A DNA stretch of 64,000 nt, taken from contig NZ_CP132313.1 of the NCBI RefSeq assembly GCF_030733845.1, positions 62,001-126,000 on the forward strand. Direction: 5' to 3'. The notes beneath the pieces are model-generated. The model did not search any database and was not told the origin of the DNA. It saw only the letters and a list, made by a program, of their open reading frames with translations. Made by a program: the position numbers and the translations under genes. This document shows positions 48,851 to 57,361 of this stretch, one piece after another (the stretch's first letter is position 1; each line of letters begins with the position of its first letter). Origin of the DNA: Shinella zoogloeoides. Lineage in GTDB: Bacteria; Pseudomonadota; Alphaproteobacteria; Rhizobiales; Rhizobiaceae.

Positions 48851-49030
48851 TATACCTGTATACATGTTCAACGTATGAGACGTTTCTCCCGCTGTCAACC
48901 GGATTGCGATGAACCGGGATGGCATACGTCGAAACGATCTGCGATGGCGTGCTTCCTTGAAGGGTTTGCGTCAGCGGCGGCGACGACAGGTGGAGATGCA
49001 GTTCAGCCCCGCGCATAAATAACATGTATA
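48851..49030. promoter_or_regulatory. Divergent control region with inverted 10-bp repeats
   Basis: This 316-bp region (48818-49133) separates two divergent operons and holds no gene that I can support. TGTATACA (48857-48864) is a perfect palindrome of the kind bound by GntR proteins, about 40 bp before the binding-protein ATG. TATACATGTT (48859-48868) recurs as its reverse complement AACATGTATA at 49021-49030, about 104 bp before the receptor ATG. One copy may serve each operon. Confidence 0.45.
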
Positions 49031-49133
49031 GAAAACTCAAGTTTTAGAACTTGTTTGCGCCAGCGCAAAGAGCGGCCTCGCTCGAACGTGCGATTGCCTC
49101 CGCAGGGCAATCGACAAGTGGGGCGTCAGTCAG

Positions 49134-51290
49134 ATGGTGCGGATGGGTGGGATAGGGTTTGTGGCGGCAACGGCGTGCCTTTTGGCAGGAACCGCGCCGG
49201 CTGCCTGGGCGCAATCGGCGACGCCCGGTTCGACCACGCTGCTGGATGAGATCGTGGTCGACGGCGGCAAGTGGAGCGACACCGTCCTTAAGGCCCGGGA
49301 TCGTCTTACCGCCATCCCCGGCGGCGTTGCGGCCATCGGCGGCGAGGAACTGGCGGCACGGGCGGTGCCGACGCTTTCGGAAGCGCTGGCGCTCGTGCCT
49401 GGTGTCGTCGTGCAGCGTTTCTTCGGCGGGAACGACCAACCGCGCGTGCAAATCCGCGGCTCAGGCCTACAACAAAATCCGGTCGAGCGCGGCATGCTCG
49501 TCCTGAAGGATGGCCTGCCGATCAACCGGGCTGACGGCTCTTACATCGTGGGTCTTGCCAATCCCGGTCAGGCGAGCCTGATCGAGATCTATCGCGGCTA
49601 TACTGCCAACCGGCTTGGCGCGAGCGTGCTCGGCGGGGCGATCAACTTCGCTTCCCCGGTCGAGGCGGGAACGAGCGTTTCCGCCGGTGGCGGCAGCTTC
49701 GGCGCGGCGGAAGTGTCCGCCCGCACCGGCTTCGACGGTGATCGTTTCGCCGGCGGCTTCTTCGTCGACAGCAGCCGCCGTGACGGTTTCCGCCGGCACA
49801 ACGGCTCCCGCCGCACGAGCGTCGGCGGCACGGTCGAAGCGGAGATTTCCGATATCGTCACAACGCGCGCCTTCATCGGCTATACCGATCTCGGCTTCGA
49901 CGTCTCCGGCCCCCTGACGCTGGGCGCGCTGGAAGCGGACCCGACGCAGATCTCGCTCGGCCCACCGACAAGCCTCGGTCCCAATGTGGAGCGCGACCGG
50001 CCGCGCCGCGAGGCAAGCCAGTTCATCGTCGGCTCACGCACCTCGATCGTGCTGGACGACCACCTCTTCGATATCGGGCTCGGCTATACCTATACGCAGG
50101 ATATGTTCCGCTTCCCCGTATCGAGCGGCGTGCGCCGCACGGATGGCGGGGACCTGACCGGTCTTCTACGCTATGCCTACCAGCCCGATGCGGACGCTCT
50201 CCTGCCGCTTTTCGAAACGACGGCGCAATACTCCGTCGGATCGGCGGAGCGGACCTACAACATCAATCGCCGGGGCGCCGACGGGCCGGCCTTCTCGAAA
50301 AACGATCTTGACGCCTCGACCCTGTCGCTTACCGCGGGGTTCAATGTGCCGATCGGCGATACGGTGACCCTGTCGCCCTCGTTTTCTTATACCCATGCGA
50401 CGCGCGGCAACGACGACCTCTGGGATACGGCAACGCGCCCGCGACTGGCCTTCACGCCTGGCGGGCCTGTTCTGTCGGGCGTCGCCGCAATCGATACGAG
50501 CTATGAGCGCAGCTATCACGGCTGGTCGCCGGCGCTGGCGGCGAGCTGGCGCCCCGACAAGAGCAACCTGCTGTTTGCCGCGATCAGCCGCAGTTTCGAG
50601 CCGCCGGCCCATGACGACCTGCTGGGCACAACGGGCGGCACACCCAACGCCTCGCCGACCGGCTTTTCCACGCCCGATCTCGACGCCCAGACGGCGACCA
50701 CCGTGGAAATCGGCTGGCGCAGCGACTACGATCTGTGGAAGGTGGATGCCGTTGCCTATTATTCGTGGGTGGACAACGAGCTTCTCAGCCTGCGTGACAG
50801 CAGCGGCTCGCTGCTCTCCGCCTTCAATGCCGACCGGACGATCCACGCGGGGCTTGAACTCGGCGTCTCCGGCGAGATCCTGCAGGGCCTCACGGGCCGG
50901 CTTGCCTATACGTATCAGGGCTTCCGCTTCGACAACGATCCGCTGCGCGGCGACAATCGCCTTGCCGGCGCGCCGTCCCATGTCGTGCACCTCGCGCTGC
51001 AATATGCGGTGACGGAGGACTGGGATATCGGTGCGGCCCTGCAATGGGTTCCGGCCAAGACGCCCGTCGACAACATGAACACGCTTCATGCCGATCCATA
51101 TGCGGTCGTCGATCTCAAGACCGAATACCGCATCAACGAGGCATTCAGCCTCTACGGCGCCGTCACCAACGTCTTCGACAGGACCTACGCCTCCTCCACC
51201 CTGATCCTCGATCAGGCGAGCGCCGGGCAGGCCGTCTACCTGCCGGGCGATGGCCGCGGTTTCTATGCCGGCATCAAGGCGCGCTTCTGA
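49134..51290 (+). CDS. TonB-dependent outer-membrane receptor (FecA-like length)
   Basis: 718 residues. The signal peptide ends PAAWAQSA and a TonB-box-like stretch follows (LLDEIVVDGG). The plug has SEALALVPGVVVQRFFGGND, QPRVQIRGSGLQQNPVERG and LGASVLGGAINFASP; the barrel ends in Phe (GFYAGIKARF). ATG 49134 or 49143; neither has a strong site. It is followed after 16 bp by an ABC importer, so the ligand is taken from the medium through both membranes. No siderophore class is evident. Confidence 0.92.
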   Translation: MVRMGGIGFVAATACLLAGTAPAAWAQSATPGSTTLLDEIVVDGGKWSDTVLKARDRLTAIPGGVAAIGGEELAARAVPTLSEALALVPGVVVQRFFGGNDQPRVQIRGSGLQQNPVERGMLVLKDGLPINRADGSYIVGLANPGQASLIEIYRGYTANRLGASVLGGAINFASPVEAGTSVSAGGGSFGAAEVSARTGFDGDRFAGGFFVDSSRRDGFRRHNGSRRTSVGGTVEAEISDIVTTRAFIGYTDLGFDVSGPLTLGALEADPTQISLGPPTSLGPNVERDRPRREASQFIVGSRTSIVLDDHLFDIGLGYTYTQDMFRFPVSSGVRRTDGGDLTGLLRYAYQPDADALLPLFETTAQYSVGSAERTYNINRRGADGPAFSKNDLDASTLSLTAGFNVPIGDTVTLSPSFSYTHATRGNDDLWDTATRPRLAFTPGGPVLSGVAAIDTSYERSYHGWSPALAASWRPDKSNLLFAAISRSFEPPAHDDLLGTTGGTPNASPTGFSTPDLDAQTATTVEIGWRSDYDLWKVDAVAYYSWVDNELLSLRDSSGSLLSAFNADRTIHAGLELGVSGEILQGLTGRLAYTYQGFRFDNDPLRGDNRLAGAPSHVVHLALQYAVTEDWDIGAALQWVPAKTPVDNMNTLHADPYAVVDLKTEYRINEAFSLYGAVTNVFDRTYASSTLILDQASAGQAVYLPGDGRGFYAGIKARF

Positions 51291-51306
51291 CGAAAGGACG
51301 ATCGAC

Positions 51307-52290
51307 ATGACCCTTCTCAACCGCCGTGACGTTCTGGCCGGCCTCTCTGCACTGACGGTCGCGGCGCTGGCGTCGCCTTCTATCCTGAGAGCTGCCGCAC
51401 CGCTCACGCTCTATGGCCCGCCGGCCGCGCCTTCCGCCGTGCTTGCCCATGCGGTCAAGGGCGGCTTCCTCAGGGATGTCGCGCCCTCGGCGGTCTTCCG
51501 GGCCTGGAAGACGCCGGACGAGATGCGCGCGGCCGTTGCCTCGGGCTCGATGGGCGCCGTGGTGATGCCGAGCTATGCGGCCGCCAACCTGCACAACCGG
51601 GGCCTCGGCCTCGGCCTTCTCAACGTGCTCACCACTGGCCTTCTCTATGTGGTCTCGAAGGATGAAAGCCTGAAGACGGTGGCGGACCTTAAGGGCAGGA
51701 CGCTCGCCTTGCCGTTCAAGAACGACATGCCGGATTTCGTGATGGCGCGGCTTCTGACGAAGGCGGGATTGGGGCAGGGCGACGTGACGCTCGAATATAC
51801 CGCCTCGCCGCCGGAGGCAGTGCAACTGCTGCTGACCGGCCGCGCCGATGCCGCCCTTCTCAGCGAGCCGGCGGCGACTGGCGTCATCATCAAGGCGAAA
51901 TCGATGTTCATGGCCGTCCACCGCGCCATCGACATCCAGGCCGAATGGCAGGCTGTTGCGGGCACATCGGAGATCCCGCAGGCCGGTCTTGCGTTGACGG
52001 CCGAGGTGCAGCAGGCGCTCGGCGCGGCGGGAACCGACGGTTTGCAAAAGGCGATCGAGGCCGCGCTTGCCGATGCGCTTGGCGACCCCGGGGCCGCCTC
52101 TGCCGCTGTCGCGGACGCCCTCGGTTTTCCGCCGGAAATCATCGCCGCATCCTTCCCGACCAGCCATTTGAGCGCGATCCCCGCCAGCGCGGCACGCAAG
52201 ACCCTCGAAGGCTTCTATGGCGTGCTGGCGGAGGCCAATCCGGCGATCATCGGCGGCAAGCTGCCGGGCGACGGTTTCTATCTGGTGTGA
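51307..52290 (+). CDS. NitT/TauT-type ABC substrate-binding protein
   Basis: 327 residues of the NMT1/SsuA/TauA fold. The N-terminus NRRDVLAGLSALTVAALASP has adjacent arginines before a hydrophobic stretch, so Tat export is possible. The mature part has AVVMPSYAAANLHNRGLGLG, VADLKGRTLALPFKNDMPDF and LLLTGRADAALLSEPAA. It begins 16 bp after the receptor stop and four bases before the permease start. The ligand is unknown; the family binds nitrate, sulfonates, thiamine precursors and others. Confidence 0.9.
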   Translation: MTLLNRRDVLAGLSALTVAALASPSILRAAAPLTLYGPPAAPSAVLAHAVKGGFLRDVAPSAVFRAWKTPDEMRAAVASGSMGAVVMPSYAAANLHNRGLGLGLLNVLTTGLLYVVSKDESLKTVADLKGRTLALPFKNDMPDFVMARLLTKAGLGQGDVTLEYTASPPEAVQLLLTGRADAALLSEPAATGVIIKAKSMFMAVHRAIDIQAEWQAVAGTSEIPQAGLALTAEVQQALGAAGTDGLQKAIEAALADALGDPGAASAAVADALGFPPEIIAASFPTSHLSAIPASAARKTLEGFYGVLAEANPAIIGGKLPGDGFYLV

Positions 52291-52294
52291 TGCC

Positions 52295-53104
52295 ATGAAC
52301 GCTCTCCTTGTCGGCCTCGGCTGGACGGGCCGCTATCTGTGGGCCGGCTGGGCGGGCCTTGCCGGCATTTTCTGCTTTCTCGCCGTCTGGCAGGCCGGGC
52401 ACGAAATTTACGGCTCCTTCGTCCTGCCGTCCCCGCCCGAAACGGCGGCGGCAATCGGCACGCTCGTGGCGCGGCCGGATTTCTGGACGATCGTCTCGCA
52501 GAGCGCCGGCCGGGCGCTTTCGGGTTTCGCGCTCGCCGCCATTATCGGCACGGCGACGGGGCTCGTCGCCGGCTATTCCTTCGCCGCCATGCGGCTGATG
52601 AAGCCGGTGGTCACCGTCATGCTGGGCGTGCCGCCGATCGGCTGGATTGTGCTTGCGCTGATCTGGTTCGGCTCCACGGGCGGAACCGCGATCCTGACCG
52701 TCGTCATCGCCTCCGCGCCGCTCTCCTTCGCGGGCGCGCTGGAAGGGGTCGCCAAACGCGACCGGCAGCTCGACATCATGGCCCAATCCTTCGGCGCCTC
52801 CTGGCTCTACCGACTGCGCACGATCACCCTGCCGCATGTGCTCTCCTATCTTTTTCCTGCTTGGACAACGACGGCCGGCAGCGCCTGGAAGGTGACGGTC
52901 ATGGCCGAACTCCTCTCCAATTCCGGCGGTATCGGCGGCGAGCTTGCAACGGCGCGGGCACTCTTCGACATCCCGCTCGTCACGGCCTGGCTGGCGATCA
53001 CCGTGATCCTGGCGCTCGCAACCGACTACGGCGTGCTGCATGTGGTGCGCGAGGCTGTGGAGCGCTGGCGCAGCGCCGGCCTTCCATGGGGCGTAAAGCG
53101 ATGA
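52295..53104 (+). CDS. NitT/TauT-type ABC permease
   Basis: 269-residue permease of the SsuC/TauC type with six membrane segments. The EAA-like loop is DIMAQSFGASWLYRLRTITL followed by LPHVLSYLFPAWTTTAGSAW, and GVPPIGWIVLALIWFGSTGG matches the conserved middle. ATG 52295 lies four bases after the binding-protein stop, and the TGA overlaps the ATPase ATG. Confidence 0.92.
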   Translation: MNALLVGLGWTGRYLWAGWAGLAGIFCFLAVWQAGHEIYGSFVLPSPPETAAAIGTLVARPDFWTIVSQSAGRALSGFALAAIIGTATGLVAGYSFAAMRLMKPVVTVMLGVPPIGWIVLALIWFGSTGGTAILTVVIASAPLSFAGALEGVAKRDRQLDIMAQSFGASWLYRLRTITLPHVLSYLFPAWTTTAGSAWKVTVMAELLSNSGGIGGELATARALFDIPLVTAWLAITVILALATDYGVLHVVREAVERWRSAGLPWGVKR

Positions 53105-53853
53105 CGGAAAGCGCCACGCTGGCCTTCTCCCGCGTCGGGCATGCCTTTCTCGGGCGCAGCCTCTTTGAGGATTTCGACCTTGCCATAAGCAAGGGCGAGG
53201 CCGTTGCCCTGCTTGGTCCCTCCGGCAGCGGCAAGACGACCCTCTTGCAGATCGCCGCCGGCATCGTCGAACCTGTCAGGGGGCGGGTTTCGCGAGGATA
53301 CCACCGCCAGGCCGTCGTGTTCCAGGAACCGCGCCTGCTGCCGTGGATGACGTTGACGGACAACATCGCCTACGGCCTTGCCGCGCGGGGCGAGGGCATA
53401 GCGAGACGGCGCAGGACGGCCGAACGCCTTGCTCATGCCGTCGGCCTGGAGGAGGCGGATTTCGGAAAATACCCGGCAGAACTCTCCGGCGGCATGCGGC
53501 AACGGGCGAACGTGGCGCGGGCGCTCGCCGTCGATCCCGACATGCTGTTTCTCGACGAGCCCTTCAGCGCGACGGATGTCGGCCTGCGCCGGCACCTTCA
53601 GGATCTGCTGATCGCCGCGGCGCAGGAGAAAGGTTTTTCCGTGCTGCTGGTTACGCACGACCTTGCCGAAGCCGTTCGCGTGGCGGACCGCATCGTGGTC
53701 CTCTCTGCCCGCGACGGGCGTATCGCGGCGAGCCGCGCGCTTGCCGGCCGGCCGGGCGACCGCTCGGAACGGGCCATTTTCCAGCAGGTGGAGGCGTGGT
53801 CGCGCGATCCTGTCTTCGGCGAGCTTTTTTCGGCGTCGGAGCGACTGAGATGA
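53101..53853 (+). CDS. NitT/TauT-type ABC ATPase
   Basis: 250-residue ATPase of the SsuB/TauB group. Walker A is GPSGSGKTT, the Q-loop VVFQEPRLLPWMT, the signature LSGGMRQRANVARAL, and Walker B MLFLDEPFSATD, then LLVTHDLAEAVRVADRI. Both ends overlap neighbours by four bases (ATGA), so the permease, ATPase and NnrS are translated together. Confidence 0.93.
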   Translation: MTESATLAFSRVGHAFLGRSLFEDFDLAISKGEAVALLGPSGSGKTTLLQIAAGIVEPVRGRVSRGYHRQAVVFQEPRLLPWMTLTDNIAYGLAARGEGIARRRRTAERLAHAVGLEEADFGKYPAELSGGMRQRANVARALAVDPDMLFLDEPFSATDVGLRRHLQDLLIAAAQEKGFSVLLVTHDLAEAVRVADRIVVLSARDGRIAASRALAGRPGDRSERAIFQQVEAWSRDPVFGELFSASERLR

Positions 53854-55040
53854 CGGAGCGTCCCATCCTTGCCGAAGCACTGCGGCTGTTCTTTCCCCTG
53901 GCCGCCGCCCATGGCGCACTGCTGCCTTTCCTGTGGGTGATCGCGGGTGGTTATGAGTTGCCCTTCGCCGCGGACATTCCGCCCTCGCAATGGCATGCCC
54001 ACGAGATGATCTTCGGCACTTACGGCATGGCGCTCGCCGGTTTCCTCGGCTCGGCCGTGCCGGAATGGACCGATACCCGCCCGGCGCGGGGCAGGACGCT
54101 GCTCTGCCTTGCCGCCCTCTGGCTGCCGGCGCGGCTGATCGGCGCGATGGGAGCGGATGTCTTGAGCCTGGTCGCCGCCGTCTTCGACCTCGCCTTCCTC
54201 CTTGCGCTTTCGATGCTGATCGGCCGGGCAATGCTTGAACGCCGCACGGCGAAGCATCTCGCCTTCCCGTTCTGGCTACTCTCCTTTGCCGCAGTGGAGG
54301 CCAGTATGCGCTATTGCTGGTTCACCCGCGATGTCGCACTTGCCGCCCGCCTCCTGGAAACGGCGGTTTGCATTTTCATCGTGATGTTTTCCCTCTCCGC
54401 CTCGCGCATCAATGTCGTGGTGATCAACCTGGCGCTAGACCCGACCGGCGAAACGACACCGTACCGACCGCATCCGGGGCGGCGTCATGCGGCCGCCGCT
54501 ATGACGGTGCTCTATCTGGCCTCAGCCTTGTTCTTTCCCGAAAGCGCCGTCTCGGCTTGGCTGGCGCTGGCGGCTGGCGCCGCGTTCCTCGACCGGCTTG
54601 CCGAATGGTTCATCGGTCGTCCCGCCTTCAAGACGGAGGTCGCGATGCTGGCGCTTGGCAACGCCTTTGCCGGCGCGGGTTTCTTTGCGCTCGGCGCGAC
54701 GCGCTTGGGCTTCGATCTGCCGCGTGTCGCCGGCCTACACATGCTCTCGATCGGCGCGCTCGGATGCGCGGTGATTGCCGTGCTGATCATCGCGGGCCTG
54801 CGGCATACGGGCCGCGATCTTCTCCACCTGCCCTGGCAGGCCCACGGCGCGGCCCTTCTGATGGCCGCCGCTGCCTTCGTCCGCGTTCTCCCGGAATTCG
54901 ATTTCGCCTCCGGCCTCGCACCCCTGCACCACGCGGCGAGCGCGGTGCTGTGGGCCGCGAGCTTTGGCGTGTGGCTTCACGGCTTCTTCCCGATGCTCGC
55001 CACTCCAACCGTTGGCCAGGAGGAGAGTGCCTGCCATTGA
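53850..55040 (+). CDS. nnrS: NnrS family membrane protein
   Basis: 396 residues, about twelve hydrophobic segments. NnrS hallmarks are present: FFPLAAAHGALLPFLWVIAG, PPSQWHAHEMIFGTYGMALA, GFLGSAVPEWTDT, MFSLSASRINVVVINLAL and LHMLSIGALGCAVIAVLIIA, with conserved His residues in hydrophobic segments. Known NnrS proteins contain haem and copper and help cells cope with nitric oxide. Its coupling to the importer ATPase is unusual, since NnrS is normally near denitrification genes. Confidence 0.92.
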   Translation: MTERPILAEALRLFFPLAAAHGALLPFLWVIAGGYELPFAADIPPSQWHAHEMIFGTYGMALAGFLGSAVPEWTDTRPARGRTLLCLAALWLPARLIGAMGADVLSLVAAVFDLAFLLALSMLIGRAMLERRTAKHLAFPFWLLSFAAVEASMRYCWFTRDVALAARLLETAVCIFIVMFSLSASRINVVVINLALDPTGETTPYRPHPGRRHAAAAMTVLYLASALFFPESAVSAWLALAAGAAFLDRLAEWFIGRPAFKTEVAMLALGNAFAGAGFFALGATRLGFDLPRVAGLHMLSIGALGCAVIAVLIIAGLRHTGRDLLHLPWQAHGAALLMAAAAFVRVLPEFDFASGLAPLHHAASAVLWAASFGVWLHGFFPMLATPTVGQEESACH

Positions 55041-55328
55041 CGACGGAAAGACGCCTTGGCCGCGCACGGCATCACCCCGTTCCGAGACGAGAAGCCTTTA
55101 TCAGATGAGTGCCCAGTCCTTCGTCTGGCGGCGGCGATACGGCCTCCGGCGGTGATGAGGTCGTCGCGGCTGCCGGATTTCGGCGCCGAGGCGAACAAGA
55201 TCGCTCGGCGTCATGCCGCCCGGCGGTGTCAGGTTATCTAGGGTCATGCCGAATACGCTTCGCCTCGCGTTCACACGGAAACCCACAACAACTTGAAAGA
55301 AATCAATTTCTATTATCCGTCTCCGCTG
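55041..55328. other. Convergent intergenic region with an orphan FNR/FixK-like box
   Basis: 288 bp between the convergent nnrS and cytochrome genes. TTGAAAGAAATCAA (55293-55306) matches the FNR/FixK/NnrR pattern TTGA-N6-TCAA. On the minus strand a short frame from ATG 55247 to 55101 (about 48 residues, MTLDNLTPPGGMTPSDLVRL then Arg-rich) could be a gene fragment, but its end is not protein-like. I see no convincing terminator. Confidence 0.4.
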
Positions 55329-56375
55329 TCAGTCCGTCGACTGTCTTGCGGCGAAGTAGGCCGCGAGGGCCGCCATGTCTTCCTCTTCCAGGTTCGCGGC
55401 AACCTTCTGCATCACATCCCTGAACGGACCGCCGCCGCGCGTCTTGGCGGCGAAGCGTTTCAACTGGCTTTCGAGATAGGCGGCCGGCTGGCCGGAAAGC
55501 CGCGGAAAGGCGGGGTTGGCGCCGGCCTTGTCATGGCAGGACAGGCAGGCAGGAACGCGTCTGGCCGGATCGCCCTTCAGGGCGAGCGTTTCGCCGCGCG
55601 CCGTGTCCCTAGAGACGGGGTGTCGGAAACCCGGAGGCTGGGCGGCAAAGTGGCGGGCGAGGGTGCGGCGGTCCTCGTCGTCCAGCCCCTCGATCGCGAC
55701 GGCCATGACGCCGCTTCCGCGCGTTCCGTCGGCATAGGCGGCAAGGGCCTGCTCCAGATAGGTGACGGATTGCCCGGCAAGCTGCGGGATGAGGCTTTGC
55801 CCGTCGAGCCGGTCCGGCGCGTGGCAGCCGTTGCACGTCCCGATCACGCTGTCCATCGCCGTCGACCGCGTGGCGGCAAAGCCCGCAAGGTCGCGATAGC
55901 CCGCCGCGTCGAGCTGCCGATAGCGGCGCAGGAAGGCGACCATGGCCCAGGCTTCATCCTCGCGCCCCGCCACCGGCCAGGCCGGCATGCCGGTGAAGCG
56001 CACGCCATGCTGCACGATCTGGAAAAGCTCGGCATCGCTCCATTCGCCGATCTTGTCCTTCAGGTCCGGCGGGGCGGGCAGCATGTTGCGGACGCTCGCC
56101 GGCCGCGGCAGGGCGGGCGAACCGTGACAGAGGGCGCAGCCTTTCTCGAAATGGCCGGCCGCCATCGGCAGCATGCCCTCTGTGAAGGCGGGGACCGGCG
56201 TTCCGATGGCCGCCGTGCGCACGGAGGAGCGCATCACCCAGTGCAGAAACCAGTCGGTCGCCTTCCAGTGGCCCGTGCTCGCGCCCACCCCGATGATGCC
56301 TGACCAGGCAACGAGGAAGGCGGCGACCATGCCGGCAAGGACGAGGCCGGCAATCTGTTTCCAGCCGATCAGCAT
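55329..56375 (-). CDS. Three-haem membrane-anchored cytochrome c
   Basis: 348 residues. An uncleaved N-terminal membrane segment (IAGLVLAGMVAAFLVAWSG) anchors a periplasmic part with three haem c sites: CALCH, CNGCH and CLSCH. Repeated patterns such as LAGQSVTYLEQALAAYADG and LSGQPAAYLESQLKRFAAKT show that the last two domains are tandem class I cytochrome c repeats. ATG 56375 overlaps the CtaG-like stop by 7 bp. It is the last gene of the oxidase operon and probably donates electrons to it. Confidence 0.93.
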   Translation of the reverse strand: MLIGWKQIAGLVLAGMVAAFLVAWSGIIGVGASTGHWKATDWFLHWVMRSSVRTAAIGTPVPAFTEGMLPMAAGHFEKGCALCHGSPALPRPASVRNMLPAPPDLKDKIGEWSDAELFQIVQHGVRFTGMPAWPVAGREDEAWAMVAFLRRYRQLDAAGYRDLAGFAATRSTAMDSVIGTCNGCHAPDRLDGQSLIPQLAGQSVTYLEQALAAYADGTRGSGVMAVAIEGLDDEDRRTLARHFAAQPPGFRHPVSRDTARGETLALKGDPARRVPACLSCHDKAGANPAFPRLSGQPAAYLESQLKRFAAKTRGGGPFRDVMQKVAANLEEEDMAALAAYFAARQSTD

Positions 56376-56980
56376 TGCGCCCTGTCCTCCCGCAGCAACC
56401 CGGCCAGCAGCACTATCCCTCCGAGAAGATAGGCGCAGGCGCCGACCATCAGCATGACGACCCCGCCGATCTGCTGGTCGGCGGCGGCCGAAAGCGAAAT
56501 GCCGAAGCAGGAGACGTCGCCCTCGCCGTAGAGGGGGCGAGGGGCGAGGGCCAGCAGCACGCCGAGCAGGGTCATGTGCATCGAGGTGAACAGCAGCCCG
56601 GCCGCGCCGGCAAGACGGCCTTCCCCCGGCCGGAGGCAGGCACGCCAGAGCAGGACACCCGCCGCAAGGAAACTTGCCTGTTCGAGAAGCGAGAGCGCGA
56701 GGCTCGCATCGGCGAGCGCGCGTAGCGCCGGCAGGTGCCAGAACCAGACGGCGACGAGTTCGACGAAGGATGCGAGCATGGGCGTCATCCGGGCGACGCC
56801 CGGAAGCGCATCGAGCCGCGTGCCGGGCATGCCGCAGGCGATGAGCGGCGCGGCGACCGCGACGATACCCATATGGACGACCATGTGGACGGCGAACGAG
56901 CCGCCGCCGAAGCTCGCCACGAGAACGGCGCAAAGCACGATGAGGAGGAGAAGGCCAAGGATGCGTGCGGATCTCTTCAT
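56369..56980 (-). CDS. Cytochrome c oxidase assembly factor, caa3 CtaG type
   Basis: 203-residue membrane protein of the caa3_CtaG family, with about six hydrophobic segments. HMVVHMGIVAVAAPLIACGM, VWFWHLPALRALA, SMHMTLLGVLLALAPRPLY and DQQIGGVVMLMVGACAYL carry the conserved histidines. It helps build the oxidase, possibly by copper delivery. ATG 56980 overlaps the preceding gene's stop (ATGA). Confidence 0.9.
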   Translation of the reverse strand: MKRSARILGLLLLIVLCAVLVASFGGGSFAVHMVVHMGIVAVAAPLIACGMPGTRLDALPGVARMTPMLASFVELVAVWFWHLPALRALADASLALSLLEQASFLAAGVLLWRACLRPGEGRLAGAAGLLFTSMHMTLLGVLLALAPRPLYGEGDVSCFGISLSAAADQQIGGVVMLMVGACAYLLGGIVLLAGLLREDRAQC

Positions 56981-57357
56981 GGCTGGCAGGCCTCGATGAA
57001 GACGAGCGGCACGGCGACGAAGAGCACGGCCACGAAGCTGAGGCCGGAGAGCAGCAGCGTCGCGAAGCCCTGGAAGAGCAGGCGATCCCTGCGGGTCGGC
57101 TCGTCGTGCGGCGGATCGCCGGAGCCGAAGCCCCATTGCCGCCAGGCGAGAAAGGCGGAGAGGACGATCCCGCCGAGCGCCGCAAGCGTGACGGCGCCGA
57201 GCGCGAGGCGCATCGTCCCGAAGGAGAACGGCGCGGCACCCGCTTTCGCACAGTAGGTCGCGGCGGTGATGTAGCAGGCGAGGAAATGCAGCGCCCAGAT
57301 CGTCGGTGCGGTGAAGAGCGTCCAGAGGCTTTCGACTTCCTTGGGGATCAGGCGCAT
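56977..57357 (-). CDS. Small three-helix membrane protein of the oxidase operon
   Basis: 126 residues with three hydrophobic segments (LFTAPTIWALHFLACYITAA, LGAVTLAALGGIVLSAFLA, LLLSGLSFVAVLFVAVPLVF). A similar small protein is often found between subunit I/III and CtaG in caa3-type operons, but its role is not known. It starts four bases after the subunit I/III stop and overlaps the CtaG-like gene by four bases. Confidence 0.82.
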   Translation of the reverse strand: MRLIPKEVESLWTLFTAPTIWALHFLACYITAATYCAKAGAAPFSFGTMRLALGAVTLAALGGIVLSAFLAWRQWGFGSGDPPHDEPTRRDRLLFQGFATLLLSGLSFVAVLFVAVPLVFIEACQP

Positions 57358-57361
57358 GGCA

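Noticed and set aside
55101..55286. Small minus-strand gene between nnrS and the cytochrome gene
   Set aside because: The first 25 residues look protein-like but the rest is an Arg/His run; it may be a fragment, so it is only noted with the intergenic region.
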